Part shown: positions 1-8,024 of the stretch, in pieces
Position numbering within the stretch: the stretch's first letter is position 1
How the letters are laid out: each line of letters starts with the position of its first letter
Program-made: the position numbers and the translations under genes
The notes under the pieces: generated by a model
Database searches by the model: none
What the model was told of the DNA's origin: nothing
What the model saw: only the letters and a program-made list of their open reading frames with translations
DNA from: VAZQ01 sp963785745
GTDB lineage: Bacteria > Pseudomonadota > Alphaproteobacteria > Rhizobiales > Xanthobacteraceae
DNA: 64,000 bases
NCBI GenBank assembly: GCA_963785745.1
Contig: CAWAWR010000019.1
Location: 62,001 to 126,000 of the forward strand
Reading direction: 5' to 3'

Positions 1-2
1 AA

Positions 3-218
3 TCCATTCGCTTGCTGGCTCGGCAGCCGATCGACTTGACGAACCCGCATCCATTCATTGAAGCCGGAAACACCGAATTCAACATGTTCCTCTGGATGCC
101 GCCGGCCGGCACACGCGCCGGCCACATCCTGCTGGCGGACCTGACCATCTTTACCACTTTGTTCGGCGGCTCCGAGAGTCTCGACAATTTTTGGTACAAC
201 CTCGCAACAAAAGGCTAG
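3..218 (+). CDS. C-terminal fragment of an unrecognised protein (runs off left edge)
   Basis: The frame is open to the left window edge and stops at a TAG at about 216, so this is probably the end of a longer gene. A TTG at 12 is the only internal start-like codon near the edge and has no visible ribosome binding site. The visible residues are moderately hydrophobic (MFLWMPP, then HILLADLTIFTTLFGG) and match no family I recognise. It precedes a secreted-protein/peroxidase group on the same strand at 345-3097 with a 126-base gap. It could also be a chance ORF. Confidence 0.35.
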   Translation, partial: SIRLLARQPIDLTNPHPFIEAGNTEFNMFLWMPPAGTRAGHILLADLTIFTTLFGGSESLDNFWYNLATKG

Positions 219-344
219 GCCCTCATCGATTGGAACTCATCATGATCGAGACGGTCATTCAAACAGATGTAGCCAAGCACATGCAGTTCAGGGGCTAGTG
301 CGGACTAGAACCAAGGACATTCCTAAGTACGGAAAGGACTCTTC

Positions 345-1076
345 ATGTCGAACGAACCGCTAGGAAACACAACTCGCCGGGGCTTCCTGGGCACGGCAAC
401 CGCTGTCACGGCACTTACGTTGACCACTCCGCCTGCCGCTGAGGCACAGAGTGGGATCAAGTCCACGGATGAAATCAAAATGGCGCAAGTGAATGCCCCT
501 AACAGTCCGCCGGCGACAGCGGCCGCCACAAGCGACTGGACGAAGCCAGCAGCCATGGCAATCCCGAAAGAGGGATACTTCAAACTTGAGCAAGGCCGTT
601 ATGGCCCGATCTTTCCAAGAACTCCTGCAAACTATGGCTTTACCGTCATTGCGAAAGTGAAGCCCGGAAGGGAAAACGCAATTCGTGACTACGGCAAAAC
701 GATTGAACAGGCAGTAAAGGACAGCCCGACGGTACTGGCGCCGCTGCGGCTTCATTATCTGCGTTGGGTCCTGTTCGATGTCGGTTCCGGCTTGCACTTC
801 ATGTATCAGGGCATCTTCGATACCGACTTTGATAAGTATCTCGAGGACGCTGTAGCCCTTTTCCTGGCGACGGGGATCACAACCGTGTTTGTGAATTTGG
901 AAGGCTGGCCCGAAGACTGGAAGACAAACTCGCCGGCCGTGATCAAATTCTTTCGTGATCACCAGAGGCCCAGCTTTCTGGAATACGGAGAATATCCGTA
1001 TGTCACCGCAGACGAGGTGAAGAAAGCACTCAAAGTAAAAGGTGCGGTCTCCACCATGCTTGACCAGATGCAGTGA
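345..1076 (+). CDS. Tat-exported conserved protein of unknown function, upstream of DyP-type peroxidase
   Basis: The protein has 243 aa. The N-terminus carries a twin-arginine motif (TTRRGFLG, about residues 9-16), a hydrophobic stretch and an Ala-rich cleavage region near residue 35, so export through the Tat pathway is likely. After a low-complexity linker, the mature part (about 95-243) looks like a compact alpha/beta domain with many aromatic residues (LHYLRWVLFD, HFMYQGIFDTD, EYGEYPYV). I recall similar proteins beside DyP-type peroxidases in rhizobia, but I know no assigned function. The start is ATG 345, with AAAGGA a few bases upstream. It is followed after 91 bases by a second secreted protein and then by the peroxidase, which suggests one transcription unit. 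Codon use is less GC-rich than in the rest of the window. Confidence 0.75.
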   Translation: MSNEPLGNTTRRGFLGTATAVTALTLTTPPAAEAQSGIKSTDEIKMAQVNAPNSPPATAAATSDWTKPAAMAIPKEGYFKLEQGRYGPIFPRTPANYGFTVIAKVKPGRENAIRDYGKTIEQAVKDSPTVLAPLRLHYLRWVLFDVGSGLHFMYQGIFDTDFDKYLEDAVALFLATGITTVFVNLEGWPEDWKTNSPAVIKFFRDHQRPSFLEYGEYPYVTADEVKKALKVKGAVSTMLDQMQ

Positions 1077-1167
1077 CCCCGAAAGGTGCATAGGCAGGAC
1101 CTGCGAAGCAAACGCGGCGACCAAGTACGCTGATGGTGGCGTAAGCGAAGCTGGGAGTAACGATGAC

Positions 1168-1695
1168 ATGAAACGTCACGCCTTAAGCCGCTTCGCGTTC
1201 GGTATCGGTGTAAGTCTAACATTGGCAAATGCGGCGATCGCCCAGGAAGTCGCGCAACGAGAGCCCTTTGCGCCACCGCCATCAAAGAACGTAGTGTCAG
1301 ACGATCCGATGTCGGCAGTGCGCAAGTACGTCAATGCCTTCAACAAAGGTGATACGGCCGAAATGGGGATGGCTTTCGCTGTCCCTGGCTCCATCCTTGA
1401 CGGGATGGCTCCGCACGTGTGGCAGGGGCCAACGGCGACCCATGATTGGTACAGAGATGTTTTGGTTGAAGGCAAGCAACACGGTGCTTCGGATTATTTC
1501 ATCACTCTGAATGAGCCATTGCACAACGATATAACCGGCGACAGTGCGTATGTGGTCATTCCCGCAACCATGAATTTTAAACTGCGCGGCAAGCAGATCA
1601 CGCAATCCGGAGCCGTATTTACAGTGGCGCTGCGCAAGTCCGCCGAAGGGTGGCGGATAGCATCATGGGCCTGGGCGAAAGGTACCCCTCGATAA
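1168..1695 (+). CDS. secreted SnoaL/NTF2-like protein
   Basis: The protein has 175 aa. Residues 1-26 form a Sec-type signal peptide with cleavage likely after AIA. The mature protein has the SnoaL/DUF4440 layout: a helix of type AVRKYVNAFNKGDTAEM, strands with a central Trp, and a C-terminal strand pair ending in GWRIASWAW. NTF2-like domains of this type bind small ligands or serve as accessory subunits; no catalytic residues can be assigned. ATG 1168 is preferred over upstream in-frame starts because GGGAG lies about 10 bases before it and a good signal peptide begins there. It sits between the Tat-exported protein and the peroxidase. The function is inferred from fold only. Confidence 0.75.
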   Translation: MKRHALSRFAFGIGVSLTLANAAIAQEVAQREPFAPPPSKNVVSDDPMSAVRKYVNAFNKGDTAEMGMAFAVPGSILDGMAPHVWQGPTATHDWYRDVLVEGKQHGASDYFITLNEPLHNDITGDSAYVVIPATMNFKLRGKQITQSGAVFTVALRKSAEGWRIASWAWAKGTPR

Positions 1696-1710
1696 ACTTG
1701 AAGAGGTCCT

Positions 1711-1788
1711 ATGGTGAGATTGGTCATTCAGGCTGACCAGGCGGTGCGATCAGATGCCTTGATCATTGCGGCCACACGTCATGCTTGA
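1711..1788 (+). CDS. possible 25-aa leader ORF coupled to the peroxidase gene
   Basis: A short frame begins with ATG at 1711, four bases after a good AAGAGG ribosome binding site, and ends with TGA at 1786-1788. The stop overlaps the ATG (1781) of the peroxidase in another frame. The peroxidase ATG has no obvious binding site of its own, so ribosomes ending here could re-initiate there. The peptide resembles no known family. It may instead be non-coding, with the peroxidase start misplaced. Confidence 0.25.
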   Translation: MVRLVIQADQAVRSDALIIAATRHA

Positions 1789-3097
1789 GTTCGATGATAT
1801 CCAGCACCTCGTCGTAACCCGTTTGCCCGCGCTCACGGGTCGGTACGAGTTCCTTTCGTTTCGGCAGGCTGCTCAAGGACGGGCTTGGCTCTCAGGGATG
1901 CTCGACAAGGTGGCGTCCGTTCAGGAGGCTAGGGATTCCATCGAACGAGAGCAAAGATGGGTGTCGATCGCCTTTACTTGGCAAGGACTTCGTGCACTCG
2001 GGGTGGACGAACAGGCACTGGCAACATTCCCGGCGGAATTTCGGCAGGGCATGGTCGCGCGCGCTGAAGTGCTTGGCGATACAGGCAGGAACCATCCCGA
2101 TCGGTGGGTTGGCGGCCTCGCCAGTCCGAGACTGCACGCCATTGCCATTCTTTTCGCGCGCAATGCTACTGAGCGCCAGCGCGCCACGAAAGAACACCAG
2201 ACTTTCTTGGAAAGAATTTCGGGAGTGGAAGTGATCTCATCATTGGATTTGGACGGTTTTCCGCCATTTGACTATGCGCACGAACATTTCGGTTATCGGG
2301 ACCGGCTCTCTGAGCCACAAATCGAAGGAGCGGGAGTGGTGCCGACGCCCGGCTCGGGCGCGCCTGTAAAAGCGGGCGAGTTCATTCTCGGACATGTCGA
2401 TGAGAGCGGTGAGCTGGTTCCGTTGCCGCAGCCGGAAATCCTCTCCCGAAATGGCACCTTCATGGCTTATCGCAGATTGCAGGAGCACGTTGGCGCGTTC
2501 CGCGACTTTTTGCGACAGCATGGCGGACCAACAACCGAGGGTCAGGAGCTGATCGCCGCGAAGTTGATGGGGCGCTGGCGGAGTGGAGCTCCGCTCGTCC
2601 TGGCAGCAGAGAAGGACGATCCAGCACTTGCAGCCGATTACCAGCGCAACAACAACTTCAACTACGCGCAAATGGACCCTCACGGGTATCGCGTTCCGCT
2701 GGGAGCGCATATCCGACGAATGAATCCTCGGGACACGGCGGTGAACATGCAGCGGCGAAGAATGATTCGCCGGGGCGCGACCTACGGACCTCCTTTGCCA
2801 GAGGGTGCACCTGAGGATGGTGTTGATCGCGGCATTGCAGCTTTCGTTCTGTGTGCAAGCCTCGTGCGGCAATTTGAGTTTGCGCAGAACGTTTGGATCA
2901 ATGACCCTAACTTTCACGAACTGGGCAACGAACGCGACCCATTGATTGGCAACCAGGACGGCACGTTCGACATGACAATTCCGAAGCGGCCGATCCGGAA
3001 AAAGATAACGGGCCTGCCGGCCTTCACCACGCTATTGGGAGGTGCTTATTTCTTCCTTCCGGGCATCAAGGCACTGCGATATCTAGCGGCCCTTTAG
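1781..3097 (+). CDS. DyP-type heme peroxidase
   Basis: The protein has 438 aa, within the size range of the longer DyP-type peroxidases. DyP enzymes oxidise dyes, phenolics and lignin fragments with H2O2. The proximal heme-ligand motif is clear: GAHIRRMNPRD with His at about residue 310. The distal GxxDG-type motif reads GYRDRLSEP (about 171), so the catalytic Asp is kept but the second Gly is Arg. The C-terminus (FAQNVWINDPNF, GNQDGTF, LLGGAYFFLPGIKAL) also matches the family. No signal peptide is present. A TTG at 1766 is in frame, but ATG 1781 is preferred. The neighbouring exported proteins suggest a peroxidase system reaching the periplasm, although the enzyme itself looks cytoplasmic. 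Confidence 0.85.
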   Translation: MLEFDDIQHLVVTRLPALTGRYEFLSFRQAAQGRAWLSGMLDKVASVQEARDSIEREQRWVSIAFTWQGLRALGVDEQALATFPAEFRQGMVARAEVLGDTGRNHPDRWVGGLASPRLHAIAILFARNATERQRATKEHQTFLERISGVEVISSLDLDGFPPFDYAHEHFGYRDRLSEPQIEGAGVVPTPGSGAPVKAGEFILGHVDESGELVPLPQPEILSRNGTFMAYRRLQEHVGAFRDFLRQHGGPTTEGQELIAAKLMGRWRSGAPLVLAAEKDDPALAADYQRNNNFNYAQMDPHGYRVPLGAHIRRMNPRDTAVNMQRRRMIRRGATYGPPLPEGAPEDGVDRGIAAFVLCASLVRQFEFAQNVWINDPNFHELGNERDPLIGNQDGTFDMTIPKRPIRKKITGLPAFTTLLGGAYFFLPGIKALRYLAAL

Positions 3098-3609
3098 AGA
3101 TGTATTTTGGCTCTTACCTAGTCGGCACTGGCCAAGCCACCCATGTCCGCCAAACTCGTGCGCACCGTCCGCTCCATGGATGGAGCGGCTCTCGGCGGCG
3201 TATCTGGCCGGAAATATAGCGAAGCGCGTGTGCCGCGTTGCGCGACGCGTGACACCCGAATGGCAGGGATATCTATCGAACGCGCCTATGCACAAAATTG
3301 ATGTGTGACAGAAGGAAGACCAGGAATTGCCGAATGTCCGCTCGGGCCAGGAGCACACGCTCGCATTGGAATCACCGCCTTATAAACGGGTGGCAGAACA
3401 GTCAGTGGTGAAGCCAAAGCAGGGACGCGGAGGTAGACGCGGCCGCAACTCACAGGCCGGCCGAGGAACCTCTCTCCTAGGTGCTGATTTCCCTGACGGA
3501 AAATAAACATATCCACAACACACCGACACACCACGCCGGGGCAAAGATCGACACCTTTGTTCAGGACGTTCGACGACGTTCGGCGAACTGGGAAATCCGG
3601 AGTTGAGTC
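3098..3609. other. 512-base intergenic region without a supported gene
   Basis: No frame in this stretch has gene-like codon use or a good ribosome binding site. It contains one short perfect inverted repeat (3169-3188, listed separately). The only start-like signals face the next gene at 3610. A degraded gene cannot be excluded. Confidence 0.5.
3169..3188. repeat. perfect 9-bp inverted repeat
   Basis: CCGCTCCAT and ATGGAGCGG face each other across a GG spacer, about 70 bases after the peroxidase stop codon. The stem is strong, but no T-run follows, so a classical intrinsic terminator is not supported. It could be an operator or an RNA hairpin that stabilises the upstream transcript. Confidence 0.5.
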
Positions 3610-3921
3610 ATGTCCTATGATTGTTCGATTCAGTGGCGTGCGCGTGCTGAACAGATGCGGGCTCTCGCGGAAGAAACCAAGGGCGGAATATCCAAGCATG
3701 TGATGCACAGAATCGCAGACGACTATGACCGTCTCGCTCAAACGATCGAGCACCGGCCGAACCGCTTTTTACCGATCCCCCCAGTCGTGCCTGCCGAAGT
3801 GAGACGATTCGCCCCCTGCAAGAATTCCTTCGGCGCAGCACCCGCGATCATCGATCTTGAACTCCCCGGTTTCCTCAAGCGAGGGCCGGCGACGGCGGAT
3901 GAGTTGGGGGCTTCGATATGA
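3610..3921 (+). CDS. small conserved rhizobial hypothetical protein
   Basis: The protein has 103 aa. The N-terminal half follows a pattern I recall from many short rhizobial hypotheticals: a Trp-Arg-rich helix (WRARAEQMRALAEE), then HVMHRIADDYDRLAQ. No enzymatic motif, signal peptide or membrane segment is visible. The C-terminal half is Pro-rich and less conserved in appearance. ATG 3610 follows GGAGTTGAGTC. The stop overlaps the ATG of the next short frame (ATGA at 3918-3921), a sign of translational coupling. The function is unknown. Confidence 0.65.
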   Translation: MSYDCSIQWRARAEQMRALAEETKGGISKHVMHRIADDYDRLAQTIEHRPNRFLPIPPVVPAEVRRFAPCKNSFGAAPAIIDLELPGFLKRGPATADELGASI

Positions 3922-4104
3922 CAACGCAACACGTGCGCGCGGAATCCGCGGATCAGTTGCAGCAGCCATCGCAAGGATTTCGACGACATCGCGGCGAGCA
4001 TTTCTGCGCTTGAGAAAGCGATGCTGGAGCCGCCGGCGCGGGACCGCGAAGCGATCCACGAGCTCGGATGCAGGATCGTCGCTCAGGCGCTCAAGAGAAA
4101 ATAG
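3918..4104 (+). pseudogene. small frameshifted gene coupled to the preceding one
   Basis: The ATG at 3918 overlaps the previous stop codon (ATGA). The initial frame gives a hydrophilic start (MTTQHVRAESADQLQQ) and then ends after 31 residues. The +1 frame from about 3964 continues with plausible coding: DFDDIAASISALEKAML, followed by a basic C-terminus ending KRK and TAG at 4102-4104. Joined, they would give a helical protein of about 60 aa. I infer one lost or gained base near 3960. Both pieces could also be chance. Confidence 0.4.
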
Positions 4105-4363
4105 CGGCTCGGCACGCGGACGATGCGAAGCGTTAGGCGCTCGTTCAGTCTCCTTTATTGGGAATCCGGTGCTAGCGTAGCGAACGCAGGTAACGGGATG
4201 ACGCCACTCCGTCCATGCTGATCATTGCTGCGCCCGACGTCGATATTATCGCGCGCTCCCGCCTTCCTTCTGTCACACCGTGCAGGTTTCTTGCAGCATC
4301 AGTCAGCCGCGCGGAAAATCCGGCTGGTCCCTGCGATTGAAGTCGGCGTGAGTGGAGGTGCCA

Positions 4364-4948
4364 GTGTATTCCTCGCAAGATCTGCCTCGGAGCAATGGGT
4401 ATCACGAGCGGGATGTCGCGCGCGATCTGGATGCTGAACGCGAGTTGTCCTCCAGGCGTAGCGGGAGAGCCAGGCGAGGACGGCCGTCGATTGGCCGGCG
4501 CGTATTCCGTACCCTTTTCCGGTTTCTCTTTGCGGTTCTGGTCGGTGTCGCCGCCACGCTTGGCTGGCAATCCCATGGTGACGAAGCAAAGGAGATGGTC
4601 AGCGCATGGAATCCAGCCCTGGGCGAATTGTTACCCGGCTCGATGACGAAGTCGCCGGTCGCGGCTTCAACTGCATCTGGGCTAGTGCCGCAACTCGAAC
4701 CCATGGCGCGCGATCTCGCCGTCGTGCGTCGCAGCCTCGAACAGCTCGCGGCCAAGCAAGAGCAGATAGCGCTCCAAGTCGCGACGCTGCAGACAGTTGA
4801 CAAACCGTCATCCGCGGTTCCGTCCTGGGCGGCGCCGATCCTGCCGAACAGGGCTCCGCCACCCGCGGCGAGGCCATCGGTGGCGCCCTCATCCTCATCG
4901 CCGCCGGCGCGACAACCTTTGGCCCTGGATCGCTTCGGCAGCCGGTAG
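4364..4948 (+). CDS. single-TM hypothetical protein with coiled-coil segment and Pro/Ser-rich tail
   Basis: About 194 aa. An acidic/basic N-terminus (YSSQDLPRSNGYHERD) leads to one transmembrane helix (FRTLFRFLFAVLVGVAATLGW, near residues 48-68). A helical region follows (LEPMARDLAVVRRSLEQLAAKQEQIALQ, about 117-145) that looks able to form a coiled coil, then a Pro/Ala/Ser-rich tail. I recall this layout from rhizobial hypotheticals. The GTG at 4364 is chosen because GGAGG lies five bases before it; GTG codons at 4352 and 4358 are alternatives. The tail is short compared with relatives I remember, so it may be truncated. The function is unknown; it is probably an inner-membrane protein. Confidence 0.65.
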   Translation: MYSSQDLPRSNGYHERDVARDLDAERELSSRRSGRARRGRPSIGRRVFRTLFRFLFAVLVGVAATLGWQSHGDEAKEMVSAWNPALGELLPGSMTKSPVAASTASGLVPQLEPMARDLAVVRRSLEQLAAKQEQIALQVATLQTVDKPSSAVPSWAAPILPNRAPPPAARPSVAPSSSSPPARQPLALDRFGSR

Positions 4949-5031
4949 CACGCGGACCGCCTCAGGGGCAAAAGCGGAAGGGCTCGCGCTCAGCAGCTAC
5001 GGCTTGGGAGCAAGCCGCAGGAGAGAGCGCC

Positions 5032-5658
5032 TCAGCGCGGCTTCGGCCGGCTGTTCTTGCGCGGTCGCGGCTTTGCCAATTCGAGCCCGCAGGTCTTGTC
5101 CAGCCACGCTTTGACCGCCGGCCAGTACCGCCTGTCTCCCCATACTTTCTGCTTCTCCAGCAAGCCCGGATGATTGGCGTCGAAGTCCTGGAGGATGGCC
5201 TGCCCGAGTTCGTCCGGCACGCCGAGCCGGCGGATCAGCTCCGCTTCGGTGACAAACAGTGTGCGGGATTTTCCGGCTTGATCGACGAGAGCCTCAATGT
5301 CCTTCAGCAAGTCATGCAGCGTTCGCGCCGTGGCGCTATTGTTTTCAATCGCCGGCGTTCTCAATTTCGGGGTTTCTTCGACAATGAACCGTGTTGCTTC
5401 ACGGATCCTGTCGATGTCGGCGGCTTGAGGGCCGCCATGGGTCAGGTAGTCGTCCACTTCGGACCACTTCCACATCAATTCGCCACCACGCTTGCGCGGC
5501 TGCGGCAAAATTCCTTGCGCGACCCAATTATTCACCGTGTCCGGAGAACATGAGATGTGCCTGCACAACGTCCTCATGTCCTGCCAAGGCGGGATGGGCC
5601 CGCTCTGAACTGGCGGCGTAATGATCGGTCCAATGTCGTCAGAACCCGGGTCACTCAT
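5032..5658 (-). CDS. MerR/excisionase-like helix-turn-helix protein
   Basis: The protein has 208 aa. The N-terminal third contains a winged-helix/excisionase-type motif (DMRTLCRHISCSPDTVNNWV, then GELMWKWSEVDDYL, about residues 27-75), the usual pattern for phage and plasmid DNA-binding proteins. The remainder is helical and ends in a very basic tail (PRPRKNSRPKPR). The C-terminal half (LIRRLGVPDELGQAIL, RRYWPAVKAWLD) looks like a second small DNA- or protein-binding module. The ATG at 5658 is preferred over an upstream TTG at 5709, although neither has a clear ribosome binding site. No integrase or phage structural gene is nearby, so it may be a relic of a mobile element. Confidence 0.6.
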   Translation of the reverse strand: MSDPGSDDIGPIITPPVQSGPIPPWQDMRTLCRHISCSPDTVNNWVAQGILPQPRKRGGELMWKWSEVDDYLTHGGPQAADIDRIREATRFIVEETPKLRTPAIENNSATARTLHDLLKDIEALVDQAGKSRTLFVTEAELIRRLGVPDELGQAILQDFDANHPGLLEKQKVWGDRRYWPAVKAWLDKTCGLELAKPRPRKNSRPKPR

Positions 5659-6283
5659 GCGGCAGCAGTCTGGCTTGCACCTCGCCGGGTCGCAATGGCC
5701 GAAAGCCAAAGTCTCAGCCCCGCTTCATTTTCTGTTCCATTGAGGGCTTCCGCAGGTCGTTTTCATGCGGTTGCGGTCCCCGGTGCCGTGGCAGGCGAGC
5801 GGGCCGTGGTCTTGAGCCGACCGGCGGCTATGACAACGGTATCGCGCAGGCGCCATGGACCGTCAGCATCTCACCGGAAGGGGTCGCCCGGAAACATCCT
5901 CGGGAATTTTTGCGGCATAATCGCCGCCAACGCGGAGCGTGCCGATGCGGCCGGCACCGTCAATCGCAAATGTCGTTACTGGAGATACCAGACGAGAAAC
6001 GGGCTGACGACGGTCACCAGAGCAAGCGACGAAACGCCCACCCAGATCGCCGCTGCGAAACCTTCGCGAATTTGCATGGGACGCTCCCGCCAGAAACCAC
6101 GAATTGCCGACTGCTGCGAAGCGTATAGCGCAACGGGCCGCAAAGTTTGTGGCGCAAATGGTCAACTCGCCAATGATTTTCCTGTAGAGACAGAAATGAC
6201 ACACCGTGACCGCAAATCAACACGCGGAACAATAGTCATGATCGGCGCACGCACATTGCCGCGTATCGCCTTTGTCCAGTGCG
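5659..6283. other. intergenic region, mostly without genes
   Basis: Frames crossing this stretch have poor codon bias and no ribosome binding sites, apart from one 33-codon frame on the minus strand (5976-6077, listed separately). No repeats or RNA genes were recognised. Confidence 0.5.
5976..6077 (-). CDS. candidate 33-aa single-pass membrane miniprotein
   Basis: The ATG at 6077 is preceded at proper spacing by GGGAG. The peptide starts with MQIREGF, continues as one hydrophobic helix (about residues 8-32, AAIWVGVSSLALVTVVSPFL) and ends in VWYLQ. It is the only frame in the surrounding 620 bases with both a binding site and protein-like composition. Small membrane proteins of this size are common in bacteria but hard to prove, and the role is unknown. 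Confidence 0.45.
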   Translation of the reverse strand: MQIREGFAAAIWVGVSSLALVTVVSPFLVWYLQ

Positions 6284-7432
6284 CTATTGGATGCTGTCCA
6301 GGATCACCTCGCGAAGCACGCGGGTCGGCGGGACCCACTGATCGTCGGCAAGGTAGTTTCCGGCGGTGATGGCGACGGCGAGCTTGAGCCCCGGTATCAG
6401 GAACAGCCGCTGGCCGCCTTCGCCGTATCCGATCCAGGCGCGTTCAAGATGTCGTGGTGCCCATCCCAGCGGCTTGCCGAATGAAATGTCGGCGACGAAC
6501 CACTGATAGCCGAAGCGGCGCACTTCATCGACGCTCACGATGGGCGACGTGCAGCGCTCAAGCCATTGCGACGAGATCACGCGACGGCCTTCCGACATGC
6601 CACCGCGCAACATCATCGTGCCGATCCGGGCCAGATCGCGCGGCGTCATGCGTAACCCCGATGCGGCAATGGGCTCGCCGTCCCGGCCGGTATGCCATTC
6701 GGTCGGACCGAGCCCGAGCGGATCGAACAAGGTTTCGCGTGCGAAAGCATGCAGAGACTTGCCGGTCGCCTTCGCAATGATCCGCGCCAGCAGCGCGGTC
6801 GCGCCGCCGGAGTAAGTAAACCTGAGGCCGGGCTCCCGCACGACGCGCCGCTCCAGGACATAGCGGTAGCGGTCGGGCGCCAAATCCATCGCGATCTCAC
6901 TGTTTTTCGGGTCGGAATAGGGAAGGCTCGTCTCATCCCAGTCCGTTCCCATGGTCATGGAGAGTGCGTGATGGATGGTGAGCCGCTCGCGTCCCTCGTG
7001 CGCGGCCAAGTCGGCATATTCGGGGAAAGCGGCGAACAGCGGCGCTTCCGGCGGCGGTACCTTTCCCTGCTCGAGCGCAATGCCATACAGCAGTGCAACG
7101 ACGCCTTTCGATAGCGAGCGCATGTCATGCAGCGTGTCGGGCTTGAACGTCACCTTCCCCAGCGGACGGCCGCGCGCGTTGTCTTCGCCCTCAAAATAGC
7201 GCTCAAGCACCAGCCGGTTGTCGCGCACCACGACGACGCCATGCAGATTCCACACGCGTTTGCCGGCGATGGCTTTGTCCAACCGCGCTTCAAGGTCGGG
7301 GGCGAAGCCGGCCTCGGCGGGGCGGATCGGCAGCAACGGTGCGGCGCACGACGGCCGCGCCTGCATCACGAATATGGCCCCTGCGCCGAGCATGGCTTGG
7401 CGGCGGCTTATCACCGATCGGGTATATGTCAT
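6284..7432 (-). CDS. serine hydrolase of the beta-lactamase/class C PBP-like family
   Basis: The protein has 382 aa. The N-terminus has a Tat-like signal (SRRQAML followed by a hydrophobic run, cleavage near residue 31), so it is probably periplasmic. The catalytic SxxK motif is visible as SLSK at residues 106-109 in the context DMRSLSKGVV, and the second motif is Y207 in RFTYSGG, where Asn of the usual YxN is Gly. Such proteins hydrolyse esters, D-peptides or occasionally beta-lactams; the substrate cannot be read from sequence. The ATG at 7432 is chosen because GGAG precedes it and it begins the signal peptide. It stands alone, with the DUF4189 gene 131 bases upstream on the same strand. 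Confidence 0.85.
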   Translation of the reverse strand: MTYTRSVISRRQAMLGAGAIFVMQARPSCAAPLLPIRPAEAGFAPDLEARLDKAIAGKRVWNLHGVVVVRDNRLVLERYFEGEDNARGRPLGKVTFKPDTLHDMRSLSKGVVALLYGIALEQGKVPPPEAPLFAAFPEYADLAAHEGRERLTIHHALSMTMGTDWDETSLPYSDPKNSEIAMDLAPDRYRYVLERRVVREPGLRFTYSGGATALLARIIAKATGKSLHAFARETLFDPLGLGPTEWHTGRDGEPIAASGLRMTPRDLARIGTMMLRGGMSEGRRVISSQWLERCTSPIVSVDEVRRFGYQWFVADISFGKPLGWAPRHLERAWIGYGEGGQRLFLIPGLKLAVAITAGNYLADDQWVPPTRVLREVILDSIQ

Positions 7433-7563
7433 GGCTCCAGCCCCTCTAGGCTTTCGGGCCGGGGGATTCTTGCGCCTATTGGCAGGGAAGCCAAGGCGCC
7501 AACGGAGTGCCGAGGAAGCGAAAACGCGCGGACAGGCCGGTCGCCGCGATGACCGCGCCGACG

Positions 7564-7944
7564 TCAGCCGCGGGCGTCGCAGACAAAGGCGCGGATCACA
7601 CAATCCTTGCCGCCGTTGCCGTAGCACTGGCGCAGCGCCGTGTTCTGCGCCGGCCCGAGCCGGGCGGCGGCGGCAAAGCCGTAGGAGCCGCAGGCGTTAC
7701 GCAAGTCGACCGCGAACGCCGCGCAATTAAGTTTCGTGGACACCACCACCTTGCAGCCCTTGCCGGTGCATTTGCGCAGCGCCTCCGCGCGGGCGCCATC
7801 GTCCTCGGCGTGGTCGTAGGCAACGCCGTAGGCGCCGCAGGGTCCGATCGCGAGCGCGCCGGCGGCGTGCACCAGACTGATCGCCGAAATCACCAAGACT
7901 CCCGCGACTGCAATGCGCGCGAAGGCGCGGCCGAACGCCGTCAT
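7564..7944 (-). CDS. secreted DUF4189 protein
   Basis: The protein has 126 aa. A signal peptide covers about residues 1-28 (cleavage after VHA). The mature protein shows the DUF4189 pattern of paired repeats: GPCGAYGVAYDHA, CKVVVSTKLNCAAFAVD, then CGSYGFAAA and GGKDCVIRAFVCDARG. Its cysteines (about eight in the mature part) should form disulfides in the periplasm. The DUF4189 family has no established biochemical role; some members lie near cell-envelope genes. The start is ATG 7944, beginning the signal peptide. Confidence 0.8.
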   Translation of the reverse strand: MTAFGRAFARIAVAGVLVISAISLVHAAGALAIGPCGAYGVAYDHAEDDGARAEALRKCTGKGCKVVVSTKLNCAAFAVDLRNACGSYGFAAAARLGPAQNTALRQCYGNGGKDCVIRAFVCDARG

Positions 7945-8024
7945 GAGGTCCCTCCCCCGAGGAATGGTATGAGCTTACGCGGCAACGGTTTCGACTTGGT
8001 GAATTCGGAACGTCGGTCGTACCG

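Noticed and set aside
5557..6369. 270-codon plus-strand frame across the 5.7-6.3 kb gap
   Set aside because: It overlaps the start of the helix-turn-helix gene and the end of the hydrolase, has no binding site and unnatural composition.
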